The notes under the pieces were generated by a model. The model saw only the letters and a program-made list of their open reading frames with translations, searched no databases and had not been told where the DNA came from. A stretch of 23,528 bases of DNA, taken from the NCBI GenBank assembly GCA_016840945.1, contig JAEORJ010000047.1, positions 1-23,528 on the forward strand. Reading direction: 5' to 3'. This stretch comes from Candidatus Gerdarchaeota archaeon. GTDB taxonomy: Archaea; Asgardarchaeota; Heimdallarchaeia; JABLTI01. The position numbers and the translations under genes were made by a program. Below are positions 1-7,306 of this stretch, piece by piece (the stretch's first letter is position 1; every line of letters begins with the position of its first letter).

Positions 1-359
1 TATTTAATTTTGATGATATTGATAATATTGAAATTTTAGCCAAATTCTTTAGCTGTATTGCAATAATGGCTAAAAATTTAGCTGCTTACACAGCAAATTT
101 TGTTATGCAACAAATTTCCAAAATGGAGAAATTCGCTATAAATCAGCTTGAAAATCAGATTTACATTAATTTCTCGCATATAGATATTAAGACCAATGAA
201 CATAAAAAAAGACTTAGTGATATCTTCACTCAATTTGGGAATGCTATTCATGAAATTTGTGAAGATAGCGAGAAATTAGAAAAGTCTGAAACTGATGAAA
301 AATTCTTCATTTATACTTTTTCAACTTCATTGAATTTAATTGACCCAAGAAAATTGTAA
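1..359 (+). CDS. Hypothetical protein, 3' part only (start lies outside the window)
   Basis: The reading frame is open from base 3 without a stop, so the ATG at 66 is probably an internal methionine of a gene that begins upstream of the window. About 118 codons are visible. The protein looks soluble, mixed alpha/beta and Lys/Glu-rich, with no signal peptide or transmembrane segment in the visible part. I recognise no catalytic motif and no family. It ends in TAA and is followed by about 225 bases of non-coding DNA before the plsY-like gene. That it is coding is inferred from the uninterrupted frame and ordinary amino-acid composition; its function is unknown. Confidence 0.6.
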   Translation, partial: FNFDDIDNIEILAKFFSCIAIMAKNLAAYTANFVMQQISKMEKFAINQLENQIYINFSHIDIKTNEHKKRLSDIFTQFGNAIHEICEDSEKLEKSETDEKFFIYTFSTSLNLIDPRKL

Positions 360-509
360 TAATTAATCTTTAATGTACCCAATCTAAAAACACAAAAATT
401 CTAAATTCTTGTTAAAATGATTATTTTTAAACTTATTATAAAAGTAATATCAAGTAAAAAATAAAAAAAGAGAATCAAAAGGAGATTGAATCAGCTACTT
501 AATTTAAAT

Positions 510-547
510 TATCTTGAATAAAAGATATAACCTATTAGCTGCTAATA
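510..547 (+). promoter_or_regulatory. Two inverted repeats upstream of the plsY-like gene (candidate operator)
   Basis: TATCTT (510-515) and AAGATA (522-527) form a 6-bp inverted repeat. Six bases on, TATTAGC-T-GCTAATA (533-547) is a perfect 15-bp palindrome with a single central base. Both lie within 80 bases of the ATG at 587. Such symmetry at this distance is typical of a dimeric repressor site overlapping a promoter. No regulator can be named. AT-rich DNA produces short palindromes by chance, but a 7-bp-arm perfect one is less likely. Confidence 0.35.
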
Positions 548-586
548 ATGATAGAATATCAACTATTACCAACGATTTGATGAAAT

Positions 587-1306
587 ATGGATGCAATAAA
601 TATTCTTTATGTTATATTGGCTTGTTTGGGTGGTTACCTTTTAGGCTCCATTCCATTTTCTGTTATTGTAAGTAAAATATTCAAAGGACCAGATGTAAGA
701 GAGCAAGGAGTCAAAAATCCCGGTGGGATGAATGTTGTCATTATTTATGGCCCCTTGATTGGGATACCAGTTTTATTACTAGATTTCTTAAAGGGAACTG
801 TTACGATAGCAATTATTGATCATGTTTTTTCACTTGATTATTTTGTGTCAGAACAAGGAACCAATATTTGGTACACACTAGCATGTTTTCTCGGTTCAAT
901 TTGCTGTATATTAGGTCATAACTATTCTTTCTGGTTGAAATTTGATGGTGGTCAAGGATTAGGTGTTTATACAGGGATTATTTTATATATCAATCCATTA
1001 GCTTTTCTTTTCTATAATTTCTTTATTATAGTTGTAATGATAACAAGAAAAGTAAACGTTCGAATTGGTTCATTGATAGTTATTTTAGCACAAGTTGCTT
1101 TTATTGCATTTTTACCTATACATCCACCATGGAGCCTTATGCCTTTCAATAGATTCTTGTGGGAACCATCTTTCTATTACTTCAAGATTAGTTTGTTATC
1201 TTTTGTATTAGCTATGACCTTACTTATTAGGATGATTCAAAGTGCTTTAAGGAAAAGTGCTTCAGCGACTTGGAGAGTCGGAGAAAAAGGCGGTCAACAA
1301 TTCTAA
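587..1306 (+). CDS. PlsY-like glycerol-3-phosphate acyltransferase family membrane protein
   Basis: A 239-residue polytopic membrane protein of the PlsY family, which in bacteria transfers an acyl group from acyl-phosphate to glycerol-3-phosphate. Family marks seen: YLLGSIPF near residues 17-24, DVREQG...NPGGMNV around 36-50, a conserved LLDFLKG at 64-70, and GHNYSFWLKFDGGQG at 110-124, which matches the GH...FKGGKG signature. About five to six hydrophobic segments are present. Two deviations stand out: the usual GSGN core of the first loop is GVKN, and GGKG is GGQG, so activity or substrate may differ. Most archaea lack PlsY; reports of PlsY/PlsC homologues in Asgard genomes make it notable for the lipid-divide question. 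It is convergent with a DegV/FakB-like gene. There is no strong SD; an in-frame TGA at 581 fixes the start at this ATG. Confidence 0.8.
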   Translation: MDAINILYVILACLGGYLLGSIPFSVIVSKIFKGPDVREQGVKNPGGMNVVIIYGPLIGIPVLLLDFLKGTVTIAIIDHVFSLDYFVSEQGTNIWYTLACFLGSICCILGHNYSFWLKFDGGQGLGVYTGIILYINPLAFLFYNFFIIVVMITRKVNVRIGSLIVILAQVAFIAFLPIHPPWSLMPFNRFLWEPSFYYFKISLLSFVLAMTLLIRMIQSALRKSASATWRVGEKGGQQF

Positions 1307-1332
1307 TATTTGTATTTATTAAAAAATAAATT

Positions 1333-1367
1333 GCTAGTTGTAGGGATTACCCCTACAACCAACTAGC
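1333..1367 (-). terminator. Hairpin overlapping the stop of the DegV-like gene
   Basis: GTTGTAGGG (1337-1345) pairs with CCCTACAAC (1351-1359) around a 5-nt loop, extended by GCTA/TAGC at the base. The TAG stop of the minus-strand gene lies in the stem (1353-1355). Reading on the minus strand, the hairpin is followed by a T-rich run (complement of about 1321-1329), so it probably terminates the DegV-like gene. It also sits at the 3' end of the convergent plsY-like gene. Confidence 0.55.
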
Positions 1368-2240
1368 ATCAAAATTACCGATATAACTAATCGTAATAGT
1401 ATCAGGTCCTGAATAAACCCCTAAAATTGAACCAGCTTCATAATAATGAATATTAAATTCTCTATCAACGATAGCATCAAGCGTTTCATATAATTTTGAT
1501 GTTGCTTCACTATTATTTATATGTGTAATGAAAATCTCACCTGTTTCAATATGAGGTATTATTTTATTGATAAATTTCAACATACGATTTTCCATATCCT
1601 CATGATTATGAAAGATTGTCAAGGGTTGTAATATACCATCTTTCATATGAATAACTGGTATAACATCAGGATTCTTTTCCCTAACGTTTTGAATCGGACC
1701 CAAACGCCCTTGTTTTTCAAGAAAATTAAGATCCTTCATGGCTAAAATCGTTCTAGTACGAACACTAATTGATTCTAACCTATTAATGATCTCATCTTTA
1801 GATTTCCCTTCACTAGCCATTTTAGCTGCTTCAAGAGCTAAAATACCTGTTCCGGTCATTGTTTGTTGAGAATCAAAAATTGTTATGTCTTTATCTTTAA
1901 AGAAATTATCAATGACTGTTTTTGCTGCTTGAACAGCACCTGACATTCCAGATGTTAATAGTACAGCTATTACAGTGTTTGATTGTTCAAAGGCTAAATC
2001 AAAAGCTTCTTTAAATTCAGCTGGAGATGGAATAGATGTTCTTGGAAAAGTCTCTTTTGTCACAGAAGGTAATTTTGATATAAATTCTTTTAGGGGAATT
2101 GTACTTTTACCATTATGCCAAATTCGAAAAACTTCCTCACCAAAAAAAATCCTGTAAGGGACAGTGACAATATTATACCTATCTATGACTTCTTGAGAAA
2201 GGTCACATACTCCATCTGTAACTATCGTTACTTTATTCAT
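1353..2240 (-). CDS. DegV/FakB-family fatty-acid-binding protein
   Basis: 295 residues, the usual length of the DegV family, whose bacterial members (FakB) bind a fatty acid and present it to a kinase that makes acyl-phosphate, the PlsY substrate. Seen: an N-terminal VTIVTDGVCDLS strand and loop, TSIPSP at 68-73 (family TSQPSP), LLTSGMSG at 94-101 holding the Ser that contacts the carboxylate in FakB, and FDSQQTMTGTG at 122-132. Two deviations: TDS is TDG near the N terminus, and the C-terminal H-x-GPG motif is replaced by YSGPD, so the His that binds the lipid head is Tyr. It faces the plsY-like gene convergently, so it is not in an operon with it. No FakA-like kinase is in the window. A weak SD (GGAG) lies 11 nt before the ATG. 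Confidence 0.85.
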   Translation of the reverse strand: MNKVTIVTDGVCDLSQEVIDRYNIVTVPYRIFFGEEVFRIWHNGKSTIPLKEFISKLPSVTKETFPRTSIPSPAEFKEAFDLAFEQSNTVIAVLLTSGMSGAVQAAKTVIDNFFKDKDITIFDSQQTMTGTGILALEAAKMASEGKSKDEIINRLESISVRTRTILAMKDLNFLEKQGRLGPIQNVREKNPDVIPVIHMKDGILQPLTIFHNHEDMENRMLKFINKIIPHIETGEIFITHINNSEATSKLYETLDAIVDREFNIHYYEAGSILGVYSGPDTITISYIGNFDASWL

Positions 2241-2371
2241 ATTGTATATAGCTCCATATAGTTATAATAGATAGAAATTAATTAAGATTATTGGAGGGAT
2301 ATTTTATAATTCTTTTCACTTGTTATTACGACTGATTAAATAACAACATTTTTTTATTTAAAAAAATTAAT

Positions 2372-2404
2372 AAAAAAGACTGAAAGGGTTGAAACTAATC
2401 AACC
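2372..2404 (-). terminator. Intrinsic-like terminator after the penicillin-acylase/4TM operon
   Basis: GGTTGA (2387-2392) and TCAACC (2399-2404) form a 6-bp hairpin with a 6-nt loop. On the minus strand it is followed by a run of six T (complement of 2372-2377). It lies 20 bases past the stop of the minus-strand gene ending at 2424. Confidence 0.5.
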
Positions 2405-2423
2405 ATTTCTAAGAGTTATAATT

Positions 2424-2858
2424 TCAAGCAGATTTATTATTACTTATTTGATGAATTAGCTTTCGGATTCCACTTCCAATGGTTCCTCCTAATGCACCAA
2501 ATACAAAACCCATGAGGATAATTGCTACAATAAAAAGCCAACCAAAACCCATGGAACCTAGAATTATACCACCAATTTGATCAATTAAAGTCTCCAAATT
2601 TGTAGTACTTACTTTGATAATGATGTATAAAGACCAACCTAATCCAACGCCAATTGTTCCAGCGAGAGCTCCTTGTTTAAATTTAAGATAAAATGCACCA
2701 CCAATTATTCCAGCAATTAATGATAATTGCCAAATTGGGAGGAAAGCTAATCCAAATGCTATTAGAAAGGTTATGACTGGCGCACAATAGAATAAAATTT
2801 GTTCTATTTTTAGATTACTTGATTTCTTTTGTTCTTCACTAGTATTAATTTCATTCAT
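2424..2858 (-). CDS. Small four-helix membrane protein
   Basis: 144 residues with a short polar N terminus (about 17 residues, Glu/Lys/Ser) followed by roughly four hydrophobic helices rich in Gly (for example LIAGIIGGAF, GTIGVGLGW and GALGGTIGSG), and a short basic and polar tail. No family is recognised. The ATG abuts the TAA of the upstream penicillin-acylase gene with no gap, and a perfect SD (GGAGGT, complement of 2864-2869) lies inside that gene's last codons. Translational coupling and joint function or shared membrane localisation are therefore likely. The glycine pattern resembles small DUF456- or glycine-zipper-type membrane proteins, but that is only a resemblance. Confidence 0.75.
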   Translation of the reverse strand: MNEINTSEEQKKSSNLKIEQILFYCAPVITFLIAFGLAFLPIWQLSLIAGIIGGAFYLKFKQGALAGTIGVGLGWSLYIIIKVSTTNLETLIDQIGGIILGSMGFGWLFIVAIILMGFVFGALGGTIGSGIRKLIHQISNNKSA

Positions 2859-5462
2859 TTAATTACCTCCAGTTTCAAAGATAATTTTTGATTCAATCCA
2901 AGTTACTTGGAAAGATGCTATAGTATCACAACCAAAATATTGAGTGTGATATTCACCAGCAAGAAACATCATTAATTGATCTGTATAATGCATAGAAGTT
3001 GAAAGACCTCTTTGACCAGATGGAATAACTGATATGGAATTATTGAGATTGGAAAAATCAATAATCATTCTCTCTGACGATCCAAAGCTTGAAATGCCTT
3101 TTTGAATTTCAGTGTTTGGTAAAATTGTAGCACTAAATGGGCTAACTGTATCTGAATCACCATCTATGGGCATGAGTCCAAATCCTAATGATGATAATCC
3201 TGTTATATGTGGAATTTTAAGTTGATGGACATCACCCCATAACCATTGTGAGACATCATTTGTACCAAAATAGACAGCCAAGGCTTCAACAGCTCTATTG
3301 AATGATTTCAAGAGTATATCATCTCGAGTTTCTATATCAATAGTATTTACATCATCAAACCATTTCGTAGACTCGTTATTCTTGGTGAACCATTCTAAAA
3401 CAGCAGTACTTGGATAGAAAGGTGATCCTGCGTCTATAACATCATCATAAAAAACATCCCTCCTATAAGCATCTAAGAAAGCATTGAAGATAGTCGGAGC
3501 AGCGGAATCCTTGGATACAATAAAGTCCCAATCTAATAGTAAATCATAAGCTGATTGTTGTAGAGCTGTTAATGTTGGTTGTGCATTTAATACATCAAAA
3601 AGATATGAGCTGAAATTACCTGCTTTCATTGAATAGAAATCCAATTGGAATGCTTTCATATCATCAATAGTTATATCATCATTAGTTGCTAATAGAGTAT
3701 TTATTCTTCTAGCACGATATCCTCTCGAGATATCTATGGGATTTTGTAAAGTGTAATTTTTCAAATAATCAGGGCCAGCAACTAATTGGTTAGCAGAGAC
3801 AAGATAATTCTGTGAGGGGTTTTCTGAATGAGGTAAATCTTCAAAAGGAACATACCCAATCCATTCACCTTGCCCAGCGCTACCATTATATGGCATAGTG
3901 CCATTTCCCATATGCCATGAAGGTATTCCTGTATCATTTCTTATTGGTACTTTACCAGTAGGTCTAATAGCGATATTATTATTGATATCAGCATAAATGA
4001 GATTTTGAGCTGGAGTTGAAAATAATTCCGAAGCTTCATTAAAGTCAGCTCGGTTCTTTGCATGAGCAAATTCATAAACAGCTCGTCCTTCAAAAGTAAT
4101 GTTTTGAGCAATCCATTTACAAGCAATTACCTTATCAATATACTCAGGATAATCCTCACTAGTTAATAATCCTTCAAAAACTGGTCCATGAACTGTTGAT
4201 TTTATCACAAATTCGTAATTATCTTGTCCTTTTACTGGGATTGAATATTCTACTGTACTATAAGCAGTTGGGACACCTTTATACCAATAATGGGTTTCAT
4301 TGATTCCTTCATAAGTATACCAATCGATAACATCGTAAGCAGTATTTGTCATACCCCAACCAACATAATTATTATGACCAACAATTGGGAAAGGAACACC
4401 TGCTAAAAAGAATCCATAAATATTGAAATCACTGGAAGTATCAATAAGATGAGCTTCGTACCAAATACCTGGAAGGTTAAAACTTAGGTGCATATCATTG
4501 CACAATATAGGTTTATCAGAAGCAGTTTTAGCTCCAGAAACAACCCAATTATTAGAGCCTATAATATCATCCTTGATGAGGTACTGTTGCTCAAAAGGTA
4601 AGGCTTCAATACCATTAATAATTAATTTACTTAAAGTAACAAAATCTGTGTCAATGGATTCATCTAAATCTGTGGATGATAGGAATTTATTTTCTTGTAT
4701 ATCGACATCAAATTCCTCACCATAATCAGGACAGATAGGAATCTGATATGGTAAAGAATATCCATAAAGAACATTATAATCAGCCATTCCAATAGCATCT
4801 TTTATCAAGATGTTAAGAAAATCTGAATATTCCCAAGTAAGCATTTCACTCATATATTTAATGAATGCAAATGTATCACTAGGGCTCCAGTGTTCAGGTT
4901 GATAATTCAAGAAAAGAAATTCCAATGGAAGATTTCTCTCATTGTCAATGAAATAATTCACACCATTAGAATAAGATTCCAATAGCACCATAACTTGAAT
5001 ATCAACTGGATCTGAGCTAGCCATCATATAATTATAAGTTTCAAATGTCCAATAATCCATCATTTTAGTTAGGGCAAATTGATCTGCTTCAAGCATACTT
5101 GAACCAAGAATCTCTGAAAGCTGCCCTCGAGTTGCTCGTCGGGCCATATCCATTTGAAATAATCGATCTTGGGCATGAACATACCCTAAAGCAAATAAAA
5201 TATCCGCTTCGCTTTCACCATATATATGAGGAATACCCCATTGATCTCGAAGAACAGTTACATCATTGCTTAATTCTGGAATTGAAAGAACTTCTGTAGA
5301 TGAAACTTCCTCAGGTATGTTCCAAACACCATTGCCCGGAAAAAGTAATCTCCCAAGAGGAGGGAAGATACCAAAAGGAACAGAGAATGCAACAACCAGA
5401 CCAATTGAGAGTATAAAAACAATTGATAAAGTAATAGCAGTTTTACGAACAGTTTTATCCAA
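2859..5462 (-). CDS. Penicillin acylase (penicillin amidase) family Ntn-hydrolase, membrane-anchored
   Basis: An S45 penicillin-acylase-type amidohydrolase of 867 residues from the chosen start. It opens with a hydrophobic anchor (about residues 8-30). The A-chain-like part holds V-x-V-x-RDQWGIPHIYG and ALGYVHAQDRLFQMDMARR, both hallmarks of the family. GSNNW (302-306) contains the autocatalytic nucleophile Ser303, followed by VVSGAKTASDKPILCNDMHL and GHNNYVGWGMTN. The catalytic domain should sit outside the membrane and be matured by self-cleavage before Ser303. Family members cleave amides of beta-lactams, acyl-homoserine lactones or other N-acyl compounds; the substrate here cannot be told. 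Start: TTG at 5462 has an AGGAG 9 nt upstream, while the longer TTG at 5492 has no SD. It is cotranscribed with the abutting 4TM gene. Confidence 0.9.
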   Translation of the reverse strand: MDKTVRKTAITLSIVFILSIGLVVAFSVPFGIFPPLGRLLFPGNGVWNIPEEVSSTEVLSIPELSNDVTVLRDQWGIPHIYGESEADILFALGYVHAQDRLFQMDMARRATRGQLSEILGSSMLEADQFALTKMMDYWTFETYNYMMASSDPVDIQVMVLLESYSNGVNYFIDNERNLPLEFLFLNYQPEHWSPSDTFAFIKYMSEMLTWEYSDFLNILIKDAIGMADYNVLYGYSLPYQIPICPDYGEEFDVDIQENKFLSSTDLDESIDTDFVTLSKLIINGIEALPFEQQYLIKDDIIGSNNWVVSGAKTASDKPILCNDMHLSFNLPGIWYEAHLIDTSSDFNIYGFFLAGVPFPIVGHNNYVGWGMTNTAYDVIDWYTYEGINETHYWYKGVPTAYSTVEYSIPVKGQDNYEFVIKSTVHGPVFEGLLTSEDYPEYIDKVIACKWIAQNITFEGRAVYEFAHAKNRADFNEASELFSTPAQNLIYADINNNIAIRPTGKVPIRNDTGIPSWHMGNGTMPYNGSAGQGEWIGYVPFEDLPHSENPSQNYLVSANQLVAGPDYLKNYTLQNPIDISRGYRARRINTLLATNDDITIDDMKAFQLDFYSMKAGNFSSYLFDVLNAQPTLTALQQSAYDLLLDWDFIVSKDSAAPTIFNAFLDAYRRDVFYDDVIDAGSPFYPSTAVLEWFTKNNESTKWFDDVNTIDIETRDDILLKSFNRAVEALAVYFGTNDVSQWLWGDVHQLKIPHITGLSSLGFGLMPIDGDSDTVSPFSATILPNTEIQKGISSFGSSERMIIDFSNLNNSISVIPSGQRGLSTSMHYTDQLMMFLAGEYHTQYFGCDTIASFQVTWIESKIIFETGGN

Positions 5463-5613
5463 ACTAGTTATCTCCTGATATAAATCCGACAAATATACAG
5501 AAACTAAGGGAAATCCCCAAAACAGAATTTAAGTATTACTCATTTTTACTGACAAAAAAAATTGGTAGCAAAAATAAAAAACACTCAGAAATTGCTTTTT
5601 AATTACAAAAGAA

Positions 5614-5623
5614 AAATTTAAAA
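5614..5623 (+). promoter_or_regulatory. TATA-like box for the tRNA gene
   Basis: AATTTAAAA preceded by a purine-rich stretch (AAAGAAAA) lies about 31-40 bases before the first base of the mature tRNA. This matches the BRE/TATA arrangement of archaeal promoters. AT-rich surroundings make the call only moderate. Confidence 0.4.
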
Positions 5624-5653
5624 CTGAATCAGAAGATGAAATAAACAAACTAT

Positions 5654-5793
5654 AGACCCGTAGTCTAGCGGCCAAGGATAGGGGACTTTGAAAGAAGTTC
5701 TGATGCCTCTTGGGATTTCCAAGAATCCCTTGACCGGAGTTCAAACAAGTGTTGATGTTTTCAACCTTGGAATCTATCTCCGCGGGTCTACCA
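5654..5793 (+). tRNA. tRNA-Gln(UUG) with two introns, CCA encoded
   Basis: Acceptor AGACCCG (5654-5660) pairs perfectly with CGGGTCT (5783-5789), then discriminator A and encoded CCA. The A1-U72 first pair is typical of archaeal tRNA-Gln. The D-arm holds AGCGGCCAAGG. Anticodon stem GGGGA (5681-5685) pairs with TCCCT (5726-5730) and the loop begins CTTTGA, so the anticodon is TTG (5688-5690). Intron 1, about 33 nt (5692-5724 or shifted by one A), is at the canonical 37/38 site: TTTG pairs with CAAG (5720-5723), with A-rich bulges. Intron 2, about 31 nt (5745-5775), splits the T-loop: stem CGGAG (5735-5739) and CTCCG (5778-5782), loop TTCAA...AT. GTTC pairs with GAAT (5770-5773), leaving 3-nt bulges AAA and CTA, a bulge-helix-bulge. 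Removal gives a 76-nt tRNA with TTCAAAT as T-loop. Exact cut sites are inferred. Confidence 0.88.
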
Positions 5794-5805
5794 TTTTAAT
5801 TTTTA
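5793..5805 (+). terminator. T-run after the tRNA gene
   Basis: Immediately after the encoded CCA come TTTT and then TTTTT. This is the oligo-T terminator expected for an archaeal tRNA transcript. Confidence 0.4.
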
Positions 5806-5832
5806 TGATAAATTAGCTTTTTTTGAAGATAG

Positions 5833-5859
5833 AAAAAAAAAGGAGAAATATTATTTCTC
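5833..5859 (-). terminator. Hairpin and T-run ending the longin-GTPase-7TM operon
   Basis: GAGAAAT (5843-5849) and ATTTCTC (5853-5859) form a 7-bp stem with a 3-nt loop. The TAA stop of the 7TM gene (5851-5853) spans the loop. On the minus strand the stem is followed by nine T (complement of 5833-5841). Confidence 0.55.
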
Positions 5860-6753
5860 ACTAATTTCTAAATAATTATTTTGTGATAAATCAGTACCTA
5901 CATGAACTTTTGATACTTCAGTTTCTGTTATTTTACCAGTGTAGACTTTGGCAAACCATGCTTGTTCTCTGAATCTGCGTTTTAACCATTCTGGCATAAC
6001 CCAACCCAAGTAATACAATATTAAAGCTACAAATGTAGCAATTACACCAAATGCGAATATCAATGCAGAAAGAATTGGTAAGTTTCTAATTGCTTCTATC
6101 CAATAAAATAGTGTTCTTGATGCAGCACCAAGAATATGCAAAACTGAAGCAACTAAAACATAAGTTAGTCCTTTTTTAGCGACGATATCTTTTGAGTGTC
6201 TTTGCATGGTTATTCCTTTAACAACAATTCGTCCAAAAACAAAGATAACAGATGTTGGTACCAAAGATAATCCTAGGTAATAACCAATTATATACATAGT
6301 TAAGTCAGCGCCAGGTAAGTATCCATAAACAATAATTCCAGGAGCATTAATGCCTTGTAGAATATAGAATGTTCCCAACCCAATAGTTATTCCTACTGTT
6401 ATACAGAAAACTAGGGCGATTACACTTTTAGCGATGTCATTATCCCTAATTATATACCTATTACCAAAGAAATAATAGAAATAAGTATTCAAAGAGAGAA
6501 TGGCCATTCCCACATAATAGATAATTCCTGTAGTCTCTATTGGCACTGTAGTTACAAAAGCTTGTAGCCAAAAAGTAATTGAAAACATAGCTTCTCCAAT
6601 TGCTGTAACAACAAATGAAAAGACTAGAATCATTGTTCCAATTGTTTTTCTTCGTAAAAAGTTACTAAAAAGTAAAATGAAAAGTAACATGTTTACCACC
6701 GCACTTATTGAACTCATAATTAAATATGTCCAAGTTATCATCGTTACGACCAT
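5851..6753 (-). CDS. Seven-transmembrane protein, last gene of a small-GTPase operon
   Basis: 300 residues with seven clear hydrophobic helices at about 6-32, 37-66, 73-97, 107-132, 149-177, 193-219 and 225-252, and a soluble C-terminal tail of about 45 residues. The basic stretches NFLRRK (31-36), VKGITMQRHSK (178-188) and EWLKRRFREQ (255-264) fit an outside N terminus and inside C terminus, the topology of 7TM receptors. There is no Schiff-base Lys pattern that would make it a rhodopsin, and I recognise no family. The ATG directly follows the TAA of the Arf-like GTPase gene, with SD AGGAGAT 9 nt upstream, so the two are probably translationally coupled. I infer that this is a receptor or membrane platform for that GTPase; the sequence gives no ligand. 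Confidence 0.8.
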   Translation of the reverse strand: MVVTMITWTYLIMSSISAVVNMLLFILLFSNFLRRKTIGTMILVFSFVVTAIGEAMFSITFWLQAFVTTVPIETTGIIYYVGMAILSLNTYFYYFFGNRYIIRDNDIAKSVIALVFCITVGITIGLGTFYILQGINAPGIIVYGYLPGADLTMYIIGYYLGLSLVPTSVIFVFGRIVVKGITMQRHSKDIVAKKGLTYVLVASVLHILGAASRTLFYWIEAIRNLPILSALIFAFGVIATFVALILYYLGWVMPEWLKRRFREQAWFAKVYTGKITETEVSKVHVGTDLSQNNYLEISEK

Positions 6754-7287
6754 TTATGCACCATCTCCTAAAGCATCTACTAACCATTTAAAAGCTGAAT
6801 AAATTCCTTCACCAGTTTTAGCAGAAGTTTCATAACATTTCCAAGATAGATTCAAATCTGCTAATGAAAACTCAGAGATAAAATCAGCTCGCGATATACG
6901 ATTATCAACGTCTATTTTGTTTAGTAGTAGCAATATTGGTATTTCATTGTGTACTTGTGTATTGATTATATTATAGAAAACACTTTTAGTTTCATTCTGT
7001 CGAATGAAATCTGTGCTATCAACAACGTAGATCAAGCCATCAGTTCTCTCATTCACTTCAGACCAAATACCTCTGAAATCTTCTTGACCTCCAAGATCCA
7101 TTATACTGATATGTAATTTAGGTAGATCTAAAATTTCACGATTTACACCAAGTGTTGGTTCGGTATTGGTAAATTCACCGGTCATAAGATAATTGATTAA
7201 AGTAGTTTTACCTGCTGCATCCAAACCACAAATGGTTATAGTGACATTTTTAACTCTGTTCTTAAATAATCTAGCAAGAAATGACAA
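6754..7287 (-). CDS. Arf/Sar-like small GTPase
   Basis: 177 residues, the Arf-family length, with all five G motifs: GLDAAGKTT (21-29, P-loop), Thr45 in EPTLGVN (switch I), DLGGQE (64-69, switch II with the catalytic Gln68 equivalent to Arf1 Gln71), NKID (123-126) and ETSAKTGEG (153-161). GLDAAGKTT and DLGGQE are typical of Arf/Arl/Sar/SRbeta rather than Ras/Rab. The N terminus MSFLARLFKN resembles Arf's amphipathic membrane-binding helix, but position 2 is Ser, so there is no myristoylation site. There is no C-terminal prenylation Cys. The TTG start has a G-rich SD (GGGGGT) about 9 nt upstream. It sits 19 bases after the longin-like gene and abuts the 7TM gene, so all three should be made together. 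The GTPase is expected at the cytoplasmic membrane face. Confidence 0.95.
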   Translation of the reverse strand: MSFLARLFKNRVKNVTITICGLDAAGKTTLINYLMTGEFTNTEPTLGVNREILDLPKLHISIMDLGGQEDFRGIWSEVNERTDGLIYVVDSTDFIRQNETKSVFYNIINTQVHNEIPILLLLNKIDVDNRISRADFISEFSLADLNLSWKCYETSAKTGEGIYSAFKWLVDALGDGA

Positions 7288-7306
7288 TGTTAGTTACCCC
7301 CAATGA

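Noticed and set aside
587..2240. plsY-like and DegV-like genes as one operon
   Set aside because: They are on opposite strands and convergent, with a hairpin terminator between them.
3941..5478. Several short frames on both strands within the penicillin-acylase gene
   Set aside because: All are contained in a gene with intact family motifs from end to end.
5529..5744. A minus-strand open frame of about 71 codons
   Set aside because: It runs through most of the tRNA-Gln gene on the opposite strand, and its codons are explained by the tRNA and its promoter.
5851..6753. The 7TM protein as a microbial rhodopsin
   Set aside because: The last helix lacks the retinal-binding Lys in its middle and the third helix lacks the usual Asp/Trp/Tyr pattern.
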